A stretch of 64,000 nt of DNA. Source: CAVZRC01 sp963777695 (GTDB lineage Bacteria > Planctomycetota > Planctomycetia > Isosphaerales > Isosphaeraceae). The stretch is taken from the NCBI GenBank assembly GCA_963777695.1, contig CAVZRC010000005.1, forward strand, positions 1-64,000, in the 5' to 3' direction. Within the stretch, counting starts at the first letter, position 1, and each line of letters starts with the position of its first letter. The translations under genes were made by a program, and so were the position numbers. This document shows positions 1 to 9,524 of the stretch, piece after piece. Under the pieces are notes generated by a model. It worked only from the letters and a program-made list of their open reading frames with translations. It ran no database searches and had not been told where the DNA came from.

Positions 1-447
1 TTCGAGCTTGCCCCATATTCGCGTGAGGGCAGCGATGTCGTCGTCGTCGAGAGGATCGACGAAATACTTCTTGACCGACTCCTCGAAGCTCCGCTTGGCC
101 GTTTCAGCGAAGCGCCGTCCGCCCTCAGTGAAGCTGATGAGCGACACCCGTCCGTCGCCTTGGTCGGCGCCGCGTTGGAGATGCCCGGCGTCGATGAGGT
201 CCTGGACCAACCGTGATGCTCTCGTTGGGCTCACGCTGACCAATTCGCCGGACAGGGCTCGGACCGACTGAGGCTCGGTCTCCAAGAGCCAGCAGAGGAT
301 CTCGAAAGCGCTGAAGGAGAGCTTGTGCTGCTCCAACAGCACGGCGTCCATCCGCCCGGTGACCGTGGCATGGGCAAAGAGGAGCGCGAACCAGGCCTTG
401 ACCTGATCTTGGGAGAGGATCGTCGGGTTGGACGCGGGCGCCTTCAC
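1..447 (-). CDS. MarR-family transcriptional regulator (partial, C-terminus off the window)
   Basis: The minus-strand frame from the GTG at 447 runs open to the window edge, giving 149 codons. It encodes a helical dimerisation segment, a winged-helix DNA-binding core (around VSVSPTRASRLVQDLIDAG), and a wing with the MarR hallmark D-x-R (GDGRVSLISFT). MarR proteins usually repress a neighbouring gene and release DNA on binding a phenolic or oxidising ligand. The gene is divergent from the flavin-dependent oxidoreductase starting at 558, so it is the likely regulator of that gene. The GTG at 447 follows a G-rich stretch (TTGGTGG) that can act as a ribosome site; an in-frame ATG at 495 is the alternative start. 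Motif assignment is confident; the ligand is unknown. Confidence 0.75.
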   Translation of the reverse strand, partial: MKAPASNPTILSQDQVKAWFALLFAHATVTGRMDAVLLEQHKLSFSAFEILCWLLETEPQSVRALSGELVSVSPTRASRLVQDLIDAGHLQRGADQGDGRVSLISFTEGGRRFAETAKRSFEESVKKYFVDPLDDDDIAALTRIWGKLE

Positions 448-490
448 ACCCACCAATATACCCAAGATCTGATCTGGATGCCGGCACGGT

Positions 491-504
491 TGCATGCGCG
501 TGCA
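491..504. promoter_or_regulatory. Imperfect palindrome in divergent promoter region, candidate MarR operator
   Basis: TGCATGCGCGTGCA is a 14-nt palindrome with one mismatched base pair (two positions). It lies between the divergent MarR gene and the oxidoreductase gene. MarR dimers usually bind 14-20 nt palindromes in such gaps. The operator role is inferred from position and symmetry only. Confidence 0.35.
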
Positions 505-1049
505 CGCATCTGTTAGGGTAGGCGTGTACCCACGGAAGCCTTCCCTAGGAGTCTGAAATGCCAGACTTTGGCCACCACCTCGAGTTCGCTAGTTTTCCCG
601 AACCGAAGAGCACGCCACCGACCTACACCCTCGATCTGGCCGTGCAAAGCGAACGATGGGGCTACGACTTGGTCGCCATCCAGGACCACCCCTACCAGGG
701 CGCCTACCTCGACGCGATCACGCTCATGAGCTGGATCGCGGCGAAGACCGACCGGATCCGGGTCGTCTCCAATGTGCTCAACATGGCGCTGCGGTCCCCG
801 GTCATCGTCGCCAAGACCGCGGCCACCCTCGATCTGCTCAGCCACGGGCGCTTCGAACTCGGACTGGGCGCCGGGTTCTTCTGGGACGCCATCGAGTCCG
901 TCGGCGGACGGCGTCTCAAGCCAGCGCAAGCCACCACCGCGCTGGAGGAGGCCATCGACATCATTCGCGGTGCGTGGACCGCTCATGACGCCACTCCACT
1001 GGACTACAGCGGAGCGACGCACTCGGTAGCCGGAATGCAACGAGGTCCT

Positions 1050-2933
1050 GAGGTGGCTGGTGTCTTTCGCGGGCTTGAGTGCTCGCGTTTTGGTGGTTGA
1101 GGGGTCAGAATTACATGCATGGGATTCGTTCTCCGGAGGGTGTGGTGACGGCGGGGGTGACGCCGGCGCAGGCGAGCTTGTTGACCGGCACGGCGTTGTT
1201 GTGTGACGGCGCGGTGGGTGAGGGCTCGATCTGGGCGTTGCTGCACCGGGAGGGGCATCGGTTGTTCCCCGATGAGATGTTCGCTGACCTGTTCGCCGAG
1301 ACGGGTCGGCGGAGTGTGCCGCCGCGGATTGTGGCCACGGTGATGGTGTTGCAGAAGCTGTTCGGGCTGTCGGACCGCGAGGCGGTCGAGGCGTTCACTT
1401 TCGACGCCCGCTGGAAGTACGCGTGCGGCGGGCTGGACTTCGACTACCCGAGCTTTGCTCACACGGTGCTGGTGGACATGCGGGCCCGGCTGGCCCGCTC
1501 CGCCGAACCCGAGCGGATCCGGGACGTGACGATCGGGCGGCGGGCGACGCCGGGCTGCTGGGCGCGAAACGGGTGCTCGATTCGACGCCGTTGTATGACG
1601 CGGTGGCGACGATGGACACGATCACCTTGATCCGCTCGGCGATGCGCGGCCTGTTCAAGGCGGCCGCCGGGCGAGCCTCGAAGTTGAGTTGCGAGCTGGG
1701 CTGAGCTCGGGCGATGACTACGTCGAGCACCGCGAAACCGCAGATCGACTGGGACGACTCCGGCGCCCGCGAGGAGCTGATCGACTCCCGGGCGCAGGAC
1801 GCGTACGGCGTGTCTGGCGGTTGCTGGACGGCCGCGGGACTCGATCCGGTGGTCGCTGACGCGGCCGCGCTGTTGGCCAGGGTGGTCGGCCAAGACCTGG
1901 AGCAGGCCGACGACGGCGTGTTCCGTATCGCCCGCCGGGTGGCCCCTGATCGGGTGATCTCCACCGTCGATCCCGACGCCCGCCACGGGCACAAGACCGC
2001 CGCCCACGGGTTTCGACGGGTACAAAGGTCACGTCGCGATCGACCCCGACAGCGAGATCATCACCGACACCACCGTCAGCGCCGGCAACGTCGCCGACGG
2101 AACGGTCGCCGCCGAGCTCGATCGAAGAACTCAGTCGACCACCAGCCGCCGGCCGACCCGACCACCGACGAGGCGCCGACCAAGACGGTGTACGGCGATT
2201 GCGCCTACGGCACCGGCGAGATGCTCGCCGAGCTCCACGCCGCCGGGATCGACCCGAACGTCAAGACCCCCGCCCGCAGGCCCCCGACGGGCATTTCACC
2301 AAGGACGACTTCACGATCGACCTGGACGACGACACCGTCACCTGCCCGAACGGAGCACCGTCGGGAATCCACTGGGGCCCCAAAGAAGGCCAAGGCGCGT
2401 TTCGGCAAGAACTGCGCCACGTGCCCGCTGCGCCGACCGCTGCACCACCTCGACGCATGGACGAGGCGTCGCCGTCGGCCTCTACGAAGCCGACCTCGCC
2501 GACAACCGCCGCACGCCAAACCGACCCAGCCCGGGCTGCCGACTACCGATCCACCCGCCCCAAGGTCGAACGCAAACTCGCCCATCTCATGCGCCGACGC
2601 CACGGCGGGCGCAAAGCCCGAGTCAGAGGCAAGCCCAAGGTGACCGCCGACTTCAACCTTCTCGTCGCCGCCGCCAACCTGGCCCGCCTCGCCGTGCTCG
2701 GACTGCACTGGAACCGCACCACCGGATGGGCCCCAGCATGACAACCGCATACCGAACAAACCCCAGGCGGTCACCGCGCAACACTCTCTCAGCGCCCCGA
2801 GAACGGCTCGGGCCCCTCAACACCGACGACGACCCCACCAACACCGCTCGCCTCGCGACCGAACCTGGAGACCCCATGAGACGCGTTCGCAACACCAACC
2901 CCACCGGCACCGTCCGATTCACACCAGCCACCT
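1050..2933 (+). mobile_element. IS1182-like insertion sequence, about 1.88 kb
   Basis: A 13-bp perfect terminal inverted repeat is present: AGGTGGCTGGTGT at 1051-1063 and its reverse complement at 2921-2933. The element carries one transposase in several frames, then about 190 bp of non-coding right end. Length and transposase type match the IS1182 family. It sits inside an oxidoreductase gene, and excising 1050-2933 restores that reading frame. No convincing target-site duplication is visible: the left flank reads GGTCCT and the right flank AGTCCG. Confidence 0.8.
1113..2741 (+). pseudogene. IS1182-family transposase, multiply frameshifted
   Basis: The ATG at 1113 opens MHGIRSPEGVVTAGVTPAQA. 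It is followed by the family N-terminal DUF772-type segment (LFADLFAETGRRSVPPRIVA, LQKLFGLSDREAVEAFTFDA). The homologous continuation jumps between frames near 1,540 (to VLDSTPLYDAVATMDTITLI), 1,700 (to STAKPQIDWDDSGAREELID), 2,005 (to GYKGHVAIDPDSEIITDTTV), 2,120 and 2,300-2,500. It ends with KVTADFNLLVAAANLARLAV and a stop at 2741. The middle part, with HGHKTA and the D-rich segment, is the DDE catalytic region. With at least five frame changes the transposase is dead as written, unless the indels are sequencing errors. Confidence 0.75.
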
Positions 2934-3345
2934 AGTCCGAGTCATCCGCTGCCAATCTGGATTGGCGCGTCGAAGCCTCGCATGCTCGGACTTGTCGGTC
3001 GAAAGGCCGATGGGTGGACGGCTTCACTTGGGCAGAATCAGTCCCGTAGCGAATGGCAGGCGGCCAGCAGGTTGATCGACGAGGCGGCAAGCGAGGTCGG
3101 TCGCCCTCCCGCCGAGATTCGTCGGATGGCCGCGATCGTCGGCGCCTTCGGATCCTCCAGTTCGTTCTCGAGGGGTCCCCTTCACAGTGGGTTGACCAAC
3201 TGCTTCCTAGTGTCATTGAAGACGGGGTCGGTACCTTCCTGCTCGCCACCGACACCGACCGACTCTCGAACGATTCGCCGCGGAGGTCATTCCAGGGCTC
3301 CGCCAAGCAGTTGATCACGAGCGTCGTCGGACACGCTCGAAATAG

Positions 3346-3513
3346 CCAGCGCTCATACCCGACGTAGGCATCGACGCGTCGACGTGGACCGGCAGAAGCT
3401 CCAATGGCCGCTGGCATTCCATACTCGTGGTCAATCTCGGTCGCCCCGGTCCGGATCCCTGGTTCGAACGACTTCCGCGCCTCGACCACGAGAACGCGGT
3501 TCGCTGGGAATGA
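3346..3513 (+). pseudogene. Possible C-terminal fragment of a nitroreductase-family protein
   Basis: The frame directly after the oxidoreductase stop encodes about 55 residues ending VVNLGRPGPDPWFERLPRLD and a TGA at 3511-3513. The VNLGRPGP-DPW-RLPRLD pattern resembles the C-terminal tail of RutE/malonic-semialdehyde-reductase-type nitroreductases. No start codon or N-terminal domain is present, so this would be a decayed tail. It fits the redox theme of the flanking genes. The identification rests on a short motif and is tentative. Confidence 0.3.
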
Positions 3514-3612
3514 ATTCTGAGGCGCGTCCGCATTCCCTTTTCGTGTCGCCACGAGGGAAACTGACTCCAGAATCGCCGCAACCATCGTCTTCTAGTGAAA
3601 GGCAATATTGAT

Positions 3613-3924
3613 ATGAGCATCTCGATCATAGGTACTGGCAGCGTTGGTTCCGCACTCGCACACGTCTTTGCCCGTAACAAGGTAGAAGCCCTCGTTGCGA
3701 ACACAAGAGGACCCGTCTTTCCGAGTCGATTCGTCGATCTTCCCGATAAAGATTTCTCCTTGGCCGCTTTCGGAATCACTGAGGAAGTCGCTAGGCCCAT
3801 GAAGGTAGCAGCCCACTCTCGTGGTCTTGGCTACTGGTTTCTAGCCCTTGCGTTGGGTGCACTGGCTGCGGCTGTGTTCTTCAAGTTGGCTTCGTCCCGC
3901 CTCAACAGAGCAAAGGCTGCTTGA
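3613..3924 (+). CDS. Chimeric ORF: F420/NADP-reductase-like N-terminus joined to an unrelated C-terminal membrane tail
   Basis: The ATG at 3613 follows AAAGG. The first ~34 residues (MSISIIGTGSVGSALAHVFA, VANTRGP) are a Rossmann nucleotide-binding start of the kind found in NADPH-dependent F420 reductases and related NAD(P)-binding proteins. After about 3,715 the reading changes character: the rest (FVDLPDKDFSLAAFGITEEV, then a transmembrane segment GYWFLALALGALAAAVFF and a basic end) has no place in that family. It looks like the C-terminal anchor of a membrane protein whose body is missing. The frame happens to stay open across the join. The product is probably not a real functional protein; the join is either a recombination scar or an assembly chimera. 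Confidence 0.5.
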   Translation: MSISIIGTGSVGSALAHVFARNKVEALVANTRGPVFPSRFVDLPDKDFSLAAFGITEEVARPMKVAAHSRGLGYWFLALALGALAAAVFFKLASSRLNRAKAA

Positions 3925-4047
3925 TTTGCGTGTTCTTGGTCTCTTGACACTTAGGGTTTGAATGGCGAAATGGTGATAGTAATGTCGTCCTGGCTAGGAT
4001 CGTGGAACGCCGTAGCTTCAAGTCCGATCTGCTGAGGCATTACAATT

Positions 4048-5123
4048 ATGGTGTCCACAGGGGTTTGAAAACAAGAAAGTCGCCTTCACACTCATCGAGC
4101 TTCTCGTGACGATCGCGATTATCTCCCTCCTGATTGCCCTTATCCTACCCGCCGTCCAGTCCTGCGCAAGAATCGGCGCGTCGTGCCCAGTGCTCCAACA
4201 ACTTCAAGCAGCTCGGCGTGGCTCTGCAAAACTATCACGACGCCTTCGGCTCGATTCCTCCGGGGAGGGTCAAGTCGTACGATCCCCGGTATTCCGGCCC
4301 GAAGCCGCCTTGTACGTCCTCAATCGTCGACAAAAGCCTGGAAATATTCGTGTTAGGCTTTATGGAGCAGCCTGCTCTCTACAACGCAATCAATCAGGAT
4401 CTGGCGATCATTGGGGGCGAGAACAGTACCGTCCACTCCCTAGCGGTTTCATCCTTTGCATGCCCCAGCGACCCGATGTCAGGCTGGCCGCGCAACCTCA
4501 ACTCGGGCGCATTATCGAAGTATGGCATCTCCGACCCAGCATACATGGTCTTCACGAGCTATGCCGGTATGATCGGCTCGCTACCTGTGCTCGCTCAGCC
4601 ATTGCCGGGCAACAACTGCGTCGTGCCCGGCACCTTGATCGCCCAGTGTAACGGCGTCTTCAACGACCTCTCGCCGATTCGTCTGTCTTCGGTGACCGAC
4701 GGCCTGAGCAACACGATTTTCATGGCTGAGAAGGCGACGACGATCCTTCAGGAATTGAATGTGCTCAACCCCCAATACGCCGCGAAGCACGGCTGGTACA
4801 TCACGGGCAACTGGGGCGACACGCTGATCACGGCGCTTTACCCGCCAAACGCCTGCGACAAGGTCGCTGCCGTCTCAATGGCGGCCTGGACTAACTCGGC
4901 GTCCAGCATGCATCCGGGCGGGCTCAACGTATTGATGGGCGACGGTTCGGTCCGGTTCATCAAGGACACGATTCAGACCTGGCCGTTCAACATGATCTCG
5001 GGCAATCCGGCCGGGGCGTCCCAGAATGGTCAAGGCGCCTGGGTGAACCTGCCTCCCTCGGGCGTCTGGCAGGCGCTCTCGACACGCAACGGCGGCGAGC
5101 TCGTAGGGAGTGAGGCGTATTGA
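4048..5123 (+). CDS. DUF1559 pseudopilin-like protein (frameshifted near the N-terminus)
   Basis: This is a type IV pilin-like exported protein typical of planctomycetes. It has a prepilin signal and hydrophobic helix (AFTLIELLVTIAIISLLIAL), then SARRAQCSNNFKQLGVALQN, and near the end the DUF1559 H-x9-DG motif (MHPGGLNVLMGDGSVRF) and a terminal GGELVGSEAY. The helix and the rest are in different frames, with a shift near 4,165. The best start is the ATG at 4048, but it only joins the helix frame if one G of the GGGG run at about 4,060 is removed. So two indels separate this from an intact gene of about 360 aa. Members are thought to be surface or pseudopilus components; the precise role is unknown. 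Confidence 0.8.
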
Positions 5124-5181
5124 AAGGCTTGTCGCGGAACGCCGAGGAATCCGATACCGCCGCTCGACATGACGGATACCC

Positions 5182-5256
5182 ATACGAGCCCGACGTGCCA
5201 GCGAGTGGATAACCGCCGAGTCCAGCCATCCACTCGCTGGCGCGTCGGGCTCGTAT
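5182..5256. repeat. 29-bp inverted repeat with 17-nt loop between convergent genes
   Basis: The arms at 5182-5210 and 5228-5256 pair at 28 of 29 positions. The core is CGAGCCCGACG-GCCAGCGAG. The repeat lies between the DUF1559 stop (5123) and the stop of the minus-strand Uma2 gene (5258-5256), so it could end transcription from both sides. Sequences close to this are known as dispersed intergenic repeats in planctomycetes. Confidence 0.85.
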
Positions 5257-5978
5257 CAAGGTATGCTCAATTTAATTCTGAAGGCTCGAGTTACGATGTT
5301 AATCCGGACGCGCTCCCGCATTCTGCGCGGGATCAACTCGTTGCGGACCCATTCGCGGATCTCTCGCGCCGATCGAAGCTTGTCCATCGCCCGAGAGAGC
5401 TCGATGAATCGCTCGACATCGGCCGGCCGGAGACCCGGGAAGCTGAGGCTCGTTTCGCAGGGCCGATAGGTGCCATCGGGCTGGAGTTGGAGCATCGTCA
5501 ACCGTTCGCCTTCATAGCGCCAGACCTCGGGGACGCGCAGCTCGGCGTAGATCGCCAGCCGATCCAGCGAACTCGACGTGAAATCGACCTCGATCGCCAG
5601 GTCCGGCGGCGGATCCGTCTCCAGGTTCAGCTCCGCACGCTCCCGGACGATCGCCTGGTTTCGAATGTAGTAACATTGATCCGATTCGAGCCCTTTCTCC
5701 AGGTCCGGACGCTTCCACGTGGTCATCCCCAGCGGTTCGTAGGCGATCTCCAGCTCCTCGGCAAGTCTCGGGACGAAGAGACCGAGGCATTGAGACACGC
5801 GCTCATGACGCTGCGAGGGCATGCTGACTTCCATGACGCCCATGTCGTACGTCACGCGGATATGGCGTTCTCCGACGATCTGGAGCATCTTCTCATAGTC
5901 GTCCCAGCCGACGCCGCGGAAAAGGATCGGTCCTCCCGCGGGCTCGAAGTGCCTGCTGACCTCGGTCGTCGTGGCCAT
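5256..5978 (-). CDS. Uma2-family (DUF820) putative restriction endonuclease-like protein
   Basis: A 240-residue product from the ATG at 5978 (MATTTEVSRHFEPAGGPILF). It has the Uma2 core: GDYE-like GWDDYEKMLQIVGERHIRVT, the MEVSMPSQRHE segment, and the PD-(D/E)xK-type pattern DLAIEVDFTSSS followed by YAELRVPEVWRYEGERL. The family is strongly expanded in planctomycetes and cyanobacteria and is predicted to have a nuclease fold; its biological role is unclear. An in-frame extension to an ATG at 6068 lacks similarity and is unlikely. The stop touches the right arm of the inverted repeat at 5228-5256. Confidence 0.8.
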   Translation of the reverse strand: MATTTEVSRHFEPAGGPILFRGVGWDDYEKMLQIVGERHIRVTYDMGVMEVSMPSQRHERVSQCLGLFVPRLAEELEIAYEPLGMTTWKRPDLEKGLESDQCYYIRNQAIVRERAELNLETDPPPDLAIEVDFTSSSLDRLAIYAELRVPEVWRYEGERLTMLQLQPDGTYRPCETSLSFPGLRPADVERFIELSRAMDKLRSAREIREWVRNELIPRRMRERVRINIVTRAFRIKLSIP

Positions 5979-6072
5979 CGATTGTGTTCCCTCGGGATCG
6001 CGGGATCCTCCCCTACGAACAGGATACCGGGTTCCGCCAAGGGCGCCGACTCGATTCTCTCCCCGCAAGCCA

Positions 6073-7088
6073 TCAAGGTCTCACCAGCGACGGATGGTGG
6101 GAATCGGACGTGGATTCGAGGTGCATCGGCTGATCCTGATCCTTCGGTTTCTTGTCGGGTTGCACCATGGGAATTCGGTAGTCGGCCACGATGACCGTGA
6201 CGTTGTCCTTGCCTCCGCGCCGGAGGGCCTCATCGAGCAACGATTGGGCCGCGTCGCGGGACGTGCGGCGCTGGCCGAGGATGCGGCCGATCGAGACGTC
6301 CTCGACCATCTCGTTGAGCCCATCGCTGCACAGGACCAGCCGGTCGCCATCGGCCAGGCGGAGCCATCGGAGGTCGGCGTTGACCTTGCCATTATGACCG
6401 CCGAGGAAATTGGTCAAGGCATTACGCTTGGCATGATGACGCACGGAATCGTGCGAGATATGGCCCGCATCGGCCATGGCCTGGGCCACGGTATGGTCCT
6501 TGGTCAACTGCCGCAACGAGCCGGCCCGATAGAGATAGGCCCGCGAATCGCCGAGGTGGACGACGAACAGGTCCACTCCCATGCTGTAAGCGGCCGTCAG
6601 GGTCGTGCCCATGCCCAGGAGCCGACGGTCGGCCACGCTCTGCTCGAGTGAGCGTCCGGTTCAACCTCCTGGAGGTCGCGATTGATCTGCTTGAAGAGCT
6701 CGCGCGCCTCGCGATGGTTGACCTTGAAGCCCCAACGCTCGGAGCGCTGGAGCAGCTTCAGGCTGGTGCTGATCGCCAGCCGGCTGGCGACTTCTCCCGC
6801 GGCCATCCCGCCCATGCCGTCGGCCACGATGAACAAATATCCGTCGTCGCCGGTGTGCTCGGGGAGCGAGGCTTGCGGCAGGTTGGTCTGGAGGATCTCC
6901 TGCTTGCGGCTGTACCGCGAGACGAGGAAATGGTCCTCGTTATGCGACCGGACTTTCCCCGTGTGCGAGACGGAGCTGAAATCGACGTGGACGGTCGTGG
7001 TGGCCGGCTTCGGCGCGCTGGTCTCGCTGGCCGACGGGGAGATCAACAGGTCGAACTCCGCCGTTTCGATCTCGTAGGGTTGGGACAT
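6073..7088 (-). CDS. PP2C-family serine/threonine protein phosphatase (one frameshift)
   Basis: The N-terminal part (7088 to about 6,645) carries the PP2C motifs SHTGKVRSHNEDHF and FIVADGMGGMAAGEVASRLA. The C-terminal part (about 6,640 to 6073) carries MGTTLTA, VVHLGDSRAYLYRAG, KDHTVAQ, LVLCSDGLNEMVEDVSI and GGKDNVTVIVADY. The conserved metal-binding aspartates (in NEDH, DGMGG, CSDGL, KDN) are all present, so the enzyme would be a metal-dependent phosphatase that reverses Ser/Thr kinase action. The two halves are in different frames, with a single indel near 6,640-6,650 in the linker before RRLLGMGTT. It probably counteracts the Hanks-type kinases that are abundant in this genome. Confidence 0.85.
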
Positions 7089-7308
7089 CGTCGTGGGCTC
7101 CCGATGTGGGGCAAGACTCAGGGCCTAGAACCTATCACGATACAACGAATGCAAAGGGCGAACCAGGGTGCGGCGAAATGGCGAGGAGCCGGTCGAGATC
7201 GTCGCCGATCGACCCGGAATGTTATAGTTGATCGTCACCCGGTCGGCGCACGGGCGGTAGCCGCGCCCGGCCGGTCGTCCGAACGGATTTCGTGGAAAGG
7301 GTTTCGAG

Positions 7309-9324
7309 ATGTGTGGTATCGCCGGAGCGATCGATCTGACCGGCCGACGCGAGTTCTCTTCCGCCCGGCTGCTGGCGATGACCGGCGCGATCGCCCATCG
7401 CGGGCCGGACGACGAACAGATCCACGTCGAGCCGGGCCTGGCGATGGGGGCGCGGCGGCTGTCGATCGTCAACCTGGCGGGAGGGCGCCAGCCGATCAGC
7501 AATGAAGACGGCTCGATCTGGGTCACGCAGAACGGCGAACTCTTCGAATATCCCGAGCTGCAAGCCGACATGCTCGCTCGCGGGCACCGGCTGGCCACGC
7601 GATGCGACACCGAGCTGTGGGCACACCTCTATGAAGACCTCGGCGAGGCGGCCTTCGACAGGGCGCGAGGACAGTACGCCGTCGCGATCTGGGACCGGAA
7701 CGAGCGGACGTTGATCCTGGGCCGCGACCGCGTGGGCATCTGCCCGCTCTATTACACGACGGCCGACGGCTGGCTACTCTGGGGCTCGGAGATCAAGGCT
7801 CTGCTGGCCTCGGGGTTGGTGGCGGCGCGACCGGACCCGAAGGGCATCGACCTGTTCTTCCACACGTTCTGTGCGGGGACGACGCGCACCTTCTTCGAGG
7901 GGATCCAGTCGATCCCGCCGGGCCACTTCGTCCGGGTCCGCGACGGACGGGTCGAGCGGAAGCTCTACTGGGACCTGGATTTCCCCGACGCGGGCCAAGA
8001 GCGTCGGCTGGCCGATCCGACGCCGCTGATCGACGAGCTGGAGGCGCGGATGCGTCAGGCCGTCGAGCGTCGACTGCGGGGCGACGTGCCGGTGGTCAGC
8101 TACATCAGCGGCGGGCTGGATTCGACGGTCGTGTTGGGCCTGAGCTCGCGCGAGCGGGGCCATGCCGTGCCGTCTTTCACGATCGGCCTGGACCGCGCCG
8201 GCCCCGACGAGCGGTCGCACGCCACCGAATCGGCCCATGCGCTTGGCTCGGAACTGACCACGGTCACGATGAACTCCGCCGACATCGTCGCGGCCTACCC
8301 CGAGCTGATCCGCGCCGCCGAGGGGCCCGTGATGGATTCCTCATGCGCCTGCCTGATGCGGCTGGCCGCCGCCGTGCACGCTCAGGGATACAAGGTCGTG
8401 CTGACCGGCGAGGGCGCCGACGAGGCCCTGGCGGGCTACGCCTGGTTCAAGACCCAGGCGATCCGCGAGCGGCTCAACAAGCTGTCGCTCTCCTTCGTCA
8501 ACCCGACGATCCGGAACCTGGTCCTGGCCTCGATGCACGGCGATCCGGCGCACGTCCCGCCGCGATACGGCATCCGGGGCGTCCGACCGGCTCAGCAGGA
8601 TGTCTACGACCTGATGGCCCAGGCGCGATCATTTGTTTACTCTAACAACCTCTGGACCCGCCTGGCCGGCCACGCGGCCTACGACGACCTGGACCTCACC
8701 AACGACCGCTTTTCGCGATGGGCCCCGCTGAACCAGTCGCTGTACGTCGGCTACAAGGTGATGCTCGCCGGGCTGCTGCTCGTGGCCAAGGGGGACCGGA
8801 TCGCGATGAACTCGTCGGTCGAGGCGCGATACCCACTCCTGGACGAGGACGTCATCGCCTTCTGCGCGTCGATCGCGCCGGAGTACAAGTTGCGGGGCCG
8901 GACCGACAAGTGGCTGCTGCGCAAGGTGGCCGCGCGGACGCTCCCGGCCCGGATCGCCAACCGCCCGAAGACGATGTTCCGCGCCCACCGTTCCCGGGCG
9001 TTCTTCGCCGCCGACCGCCCGCACTGGGTTGACCAGCTCCTGAGCCCCGAGTCGCTCCGCGCCACCGGCTGGTTCGATCCGGAAGGCGTGGCCCGAGAGC
9101 GCGCCGCCCAGATCCGATACCCGGCCATCACCCCCAAGCGGATCATCATGGACCTGAGCCTGACCTGCGTCGTCGCGACGCAACTCTGGCAACATATCTA
9201 CCTCGGCGGCGGCCTCTGCGACCTGCCGACCTGGACGCAGACGCCTCCTCGGGAGCAGAACGGGCTGAGTTTGGAACTCGGTGCCGCGATCGCGCAGCCA
9301 TCACACACCGCCCCAGCGCGTTGA
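7309..9324 (+). CDS. asnB: Asparagine synthase (glutamine-hydrolysing)
   Basis: A 671-aa two-domain amidotransferase. The protein starts MCGIAGAIDL, exposing Cys2, the class II glutaminase nucleophile after Met removal; GAT residues RGPDDEQ and NGELFEYPEL follow. The synthetase domain has the PP-loop SYISGGLDSTVV (S267-S272), then TGEGADEALAGY and the C-terminal EARYPLLDEDVIAFCASIAP. It converts aspartate, ATP and glutamine to asparagine in the cytoplasm. The start is preceded by GGAAAGG. About 40 residues at the C-terminus (after CDLPTWTQTP) are low-similarity tail. Some paralogues of this family act in secondary metabolism or glycan decoration, but no such cluster surrounds it here. Confidence 0.9.
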   Translation: MCGIAGAIDLTGRREFSSARLLAMTGAIAHRGPDDEQIHVEPGLAMGARRLSIVNLAGGRQPISNEDGSIWVTQNGELFEYPELQADMLARGHRLATRCDTELWAHLYEDLGEAAFDRARGQYAVAIWDRNERTLILGRDRVGICPLYYTTADGWLLWGSEIKALLASGLVAARPDPKGIDLFFHTFCAGTTRTFFEGIQSIPPGHFVRVRDGRVERKLYWDLDFPDAGQERRLADPTPLIDELEARMRQAVERRLRGDVPVVSYISGGLDSTVVLGLSSRERGHAVPSFTIGLDRAGPDERSHATESAHALGSELTTVTMNSADIVAAYPELIRAAEGPVMDSSCACLMRLAAAVHAQGYKVVLTGEGADEALAGYAWFKTQAIRERLNKLSLSFVNPTIRNLVLASMHGDPAHVPPRYGIRGVRPAQQDVYDLMAQARSFVYSNNLWTRLAGHAAYDDLDLTNDRFSRWAPLNQSLYVGYKVMLAGLLLVAKGDRIAMNSSVEARYPLLDEDVIAFCASIAPEYKLRGRTDKWLLRKVAARTLPARIANRPKTMFRAHRSRAFFAADRPHWVDQLLSPESLRATGWFDPEGVARERAAQIRYPAITPKRIIMDLSLTCVVATQLWQHIYLGGGLCDLPTWTQTPPREQNGLSLELGAAIAQPSHTAPAR

Positions 9325-9524
9325 GGTCGCGGTACGCGGGTACACAAGTAAGAAAGGCGGCCAGGCGTTCCGACCTGACCCTCGCCCTATCGGATCGGAA
9401 AGCCTGGCCGACATCGTAGCTCTTGAACTCCGAGCCTGGGGAACCCATGGGGTACAATGAGATCCGGACCGCCAGGCTTTGGAAAGGAGCTGGCGCGATT
9501 CTCGATGAAGGGAGCGAGTTCGCC

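Larger units (their letters stand above)
558..3345 (+). pseudogene. LLM-class (luciferase-like) flavin-dependent oxidoreductase, split by IS and frameshifted
   Basis: The 5' part (558-1049) encodes the start of a bacterial luciferase-like TIM barrel (ERWGYDLVAIQDHPYQGAYL, SNVLNMALRSPVIVAKTAAT, LGLGAGFF). It begins at an ATG preceded by AGGAG at 547-551. The frame is cut after MQRGP by an insertion sequence. It resumes at 2934 with PLPIWIGASKPRMLGLVG and GRKADGW, which is the family's C-terminal FMN/F420 region. Removing 1050-2933 rejoins the two halves in frame as RGPSPSHPLPIW. Two further frame changes follow, near 3,150 and 3,265, before the C-terminal ERFAAEVIPGLRQAVDHE and a TAG at 3343-3345. 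Family members use FMN or F420 to oxidise or reduce small organics; the substrate is unknown. The gene cannot be functional as written. Confidence 0.75.

Noticed and set aside
3315..3800. Minus-strand open frame across the 3.7-kb junction
   Set aside because: No motif; it overlaps plus-strand sequences with recognisable family text on both sides.
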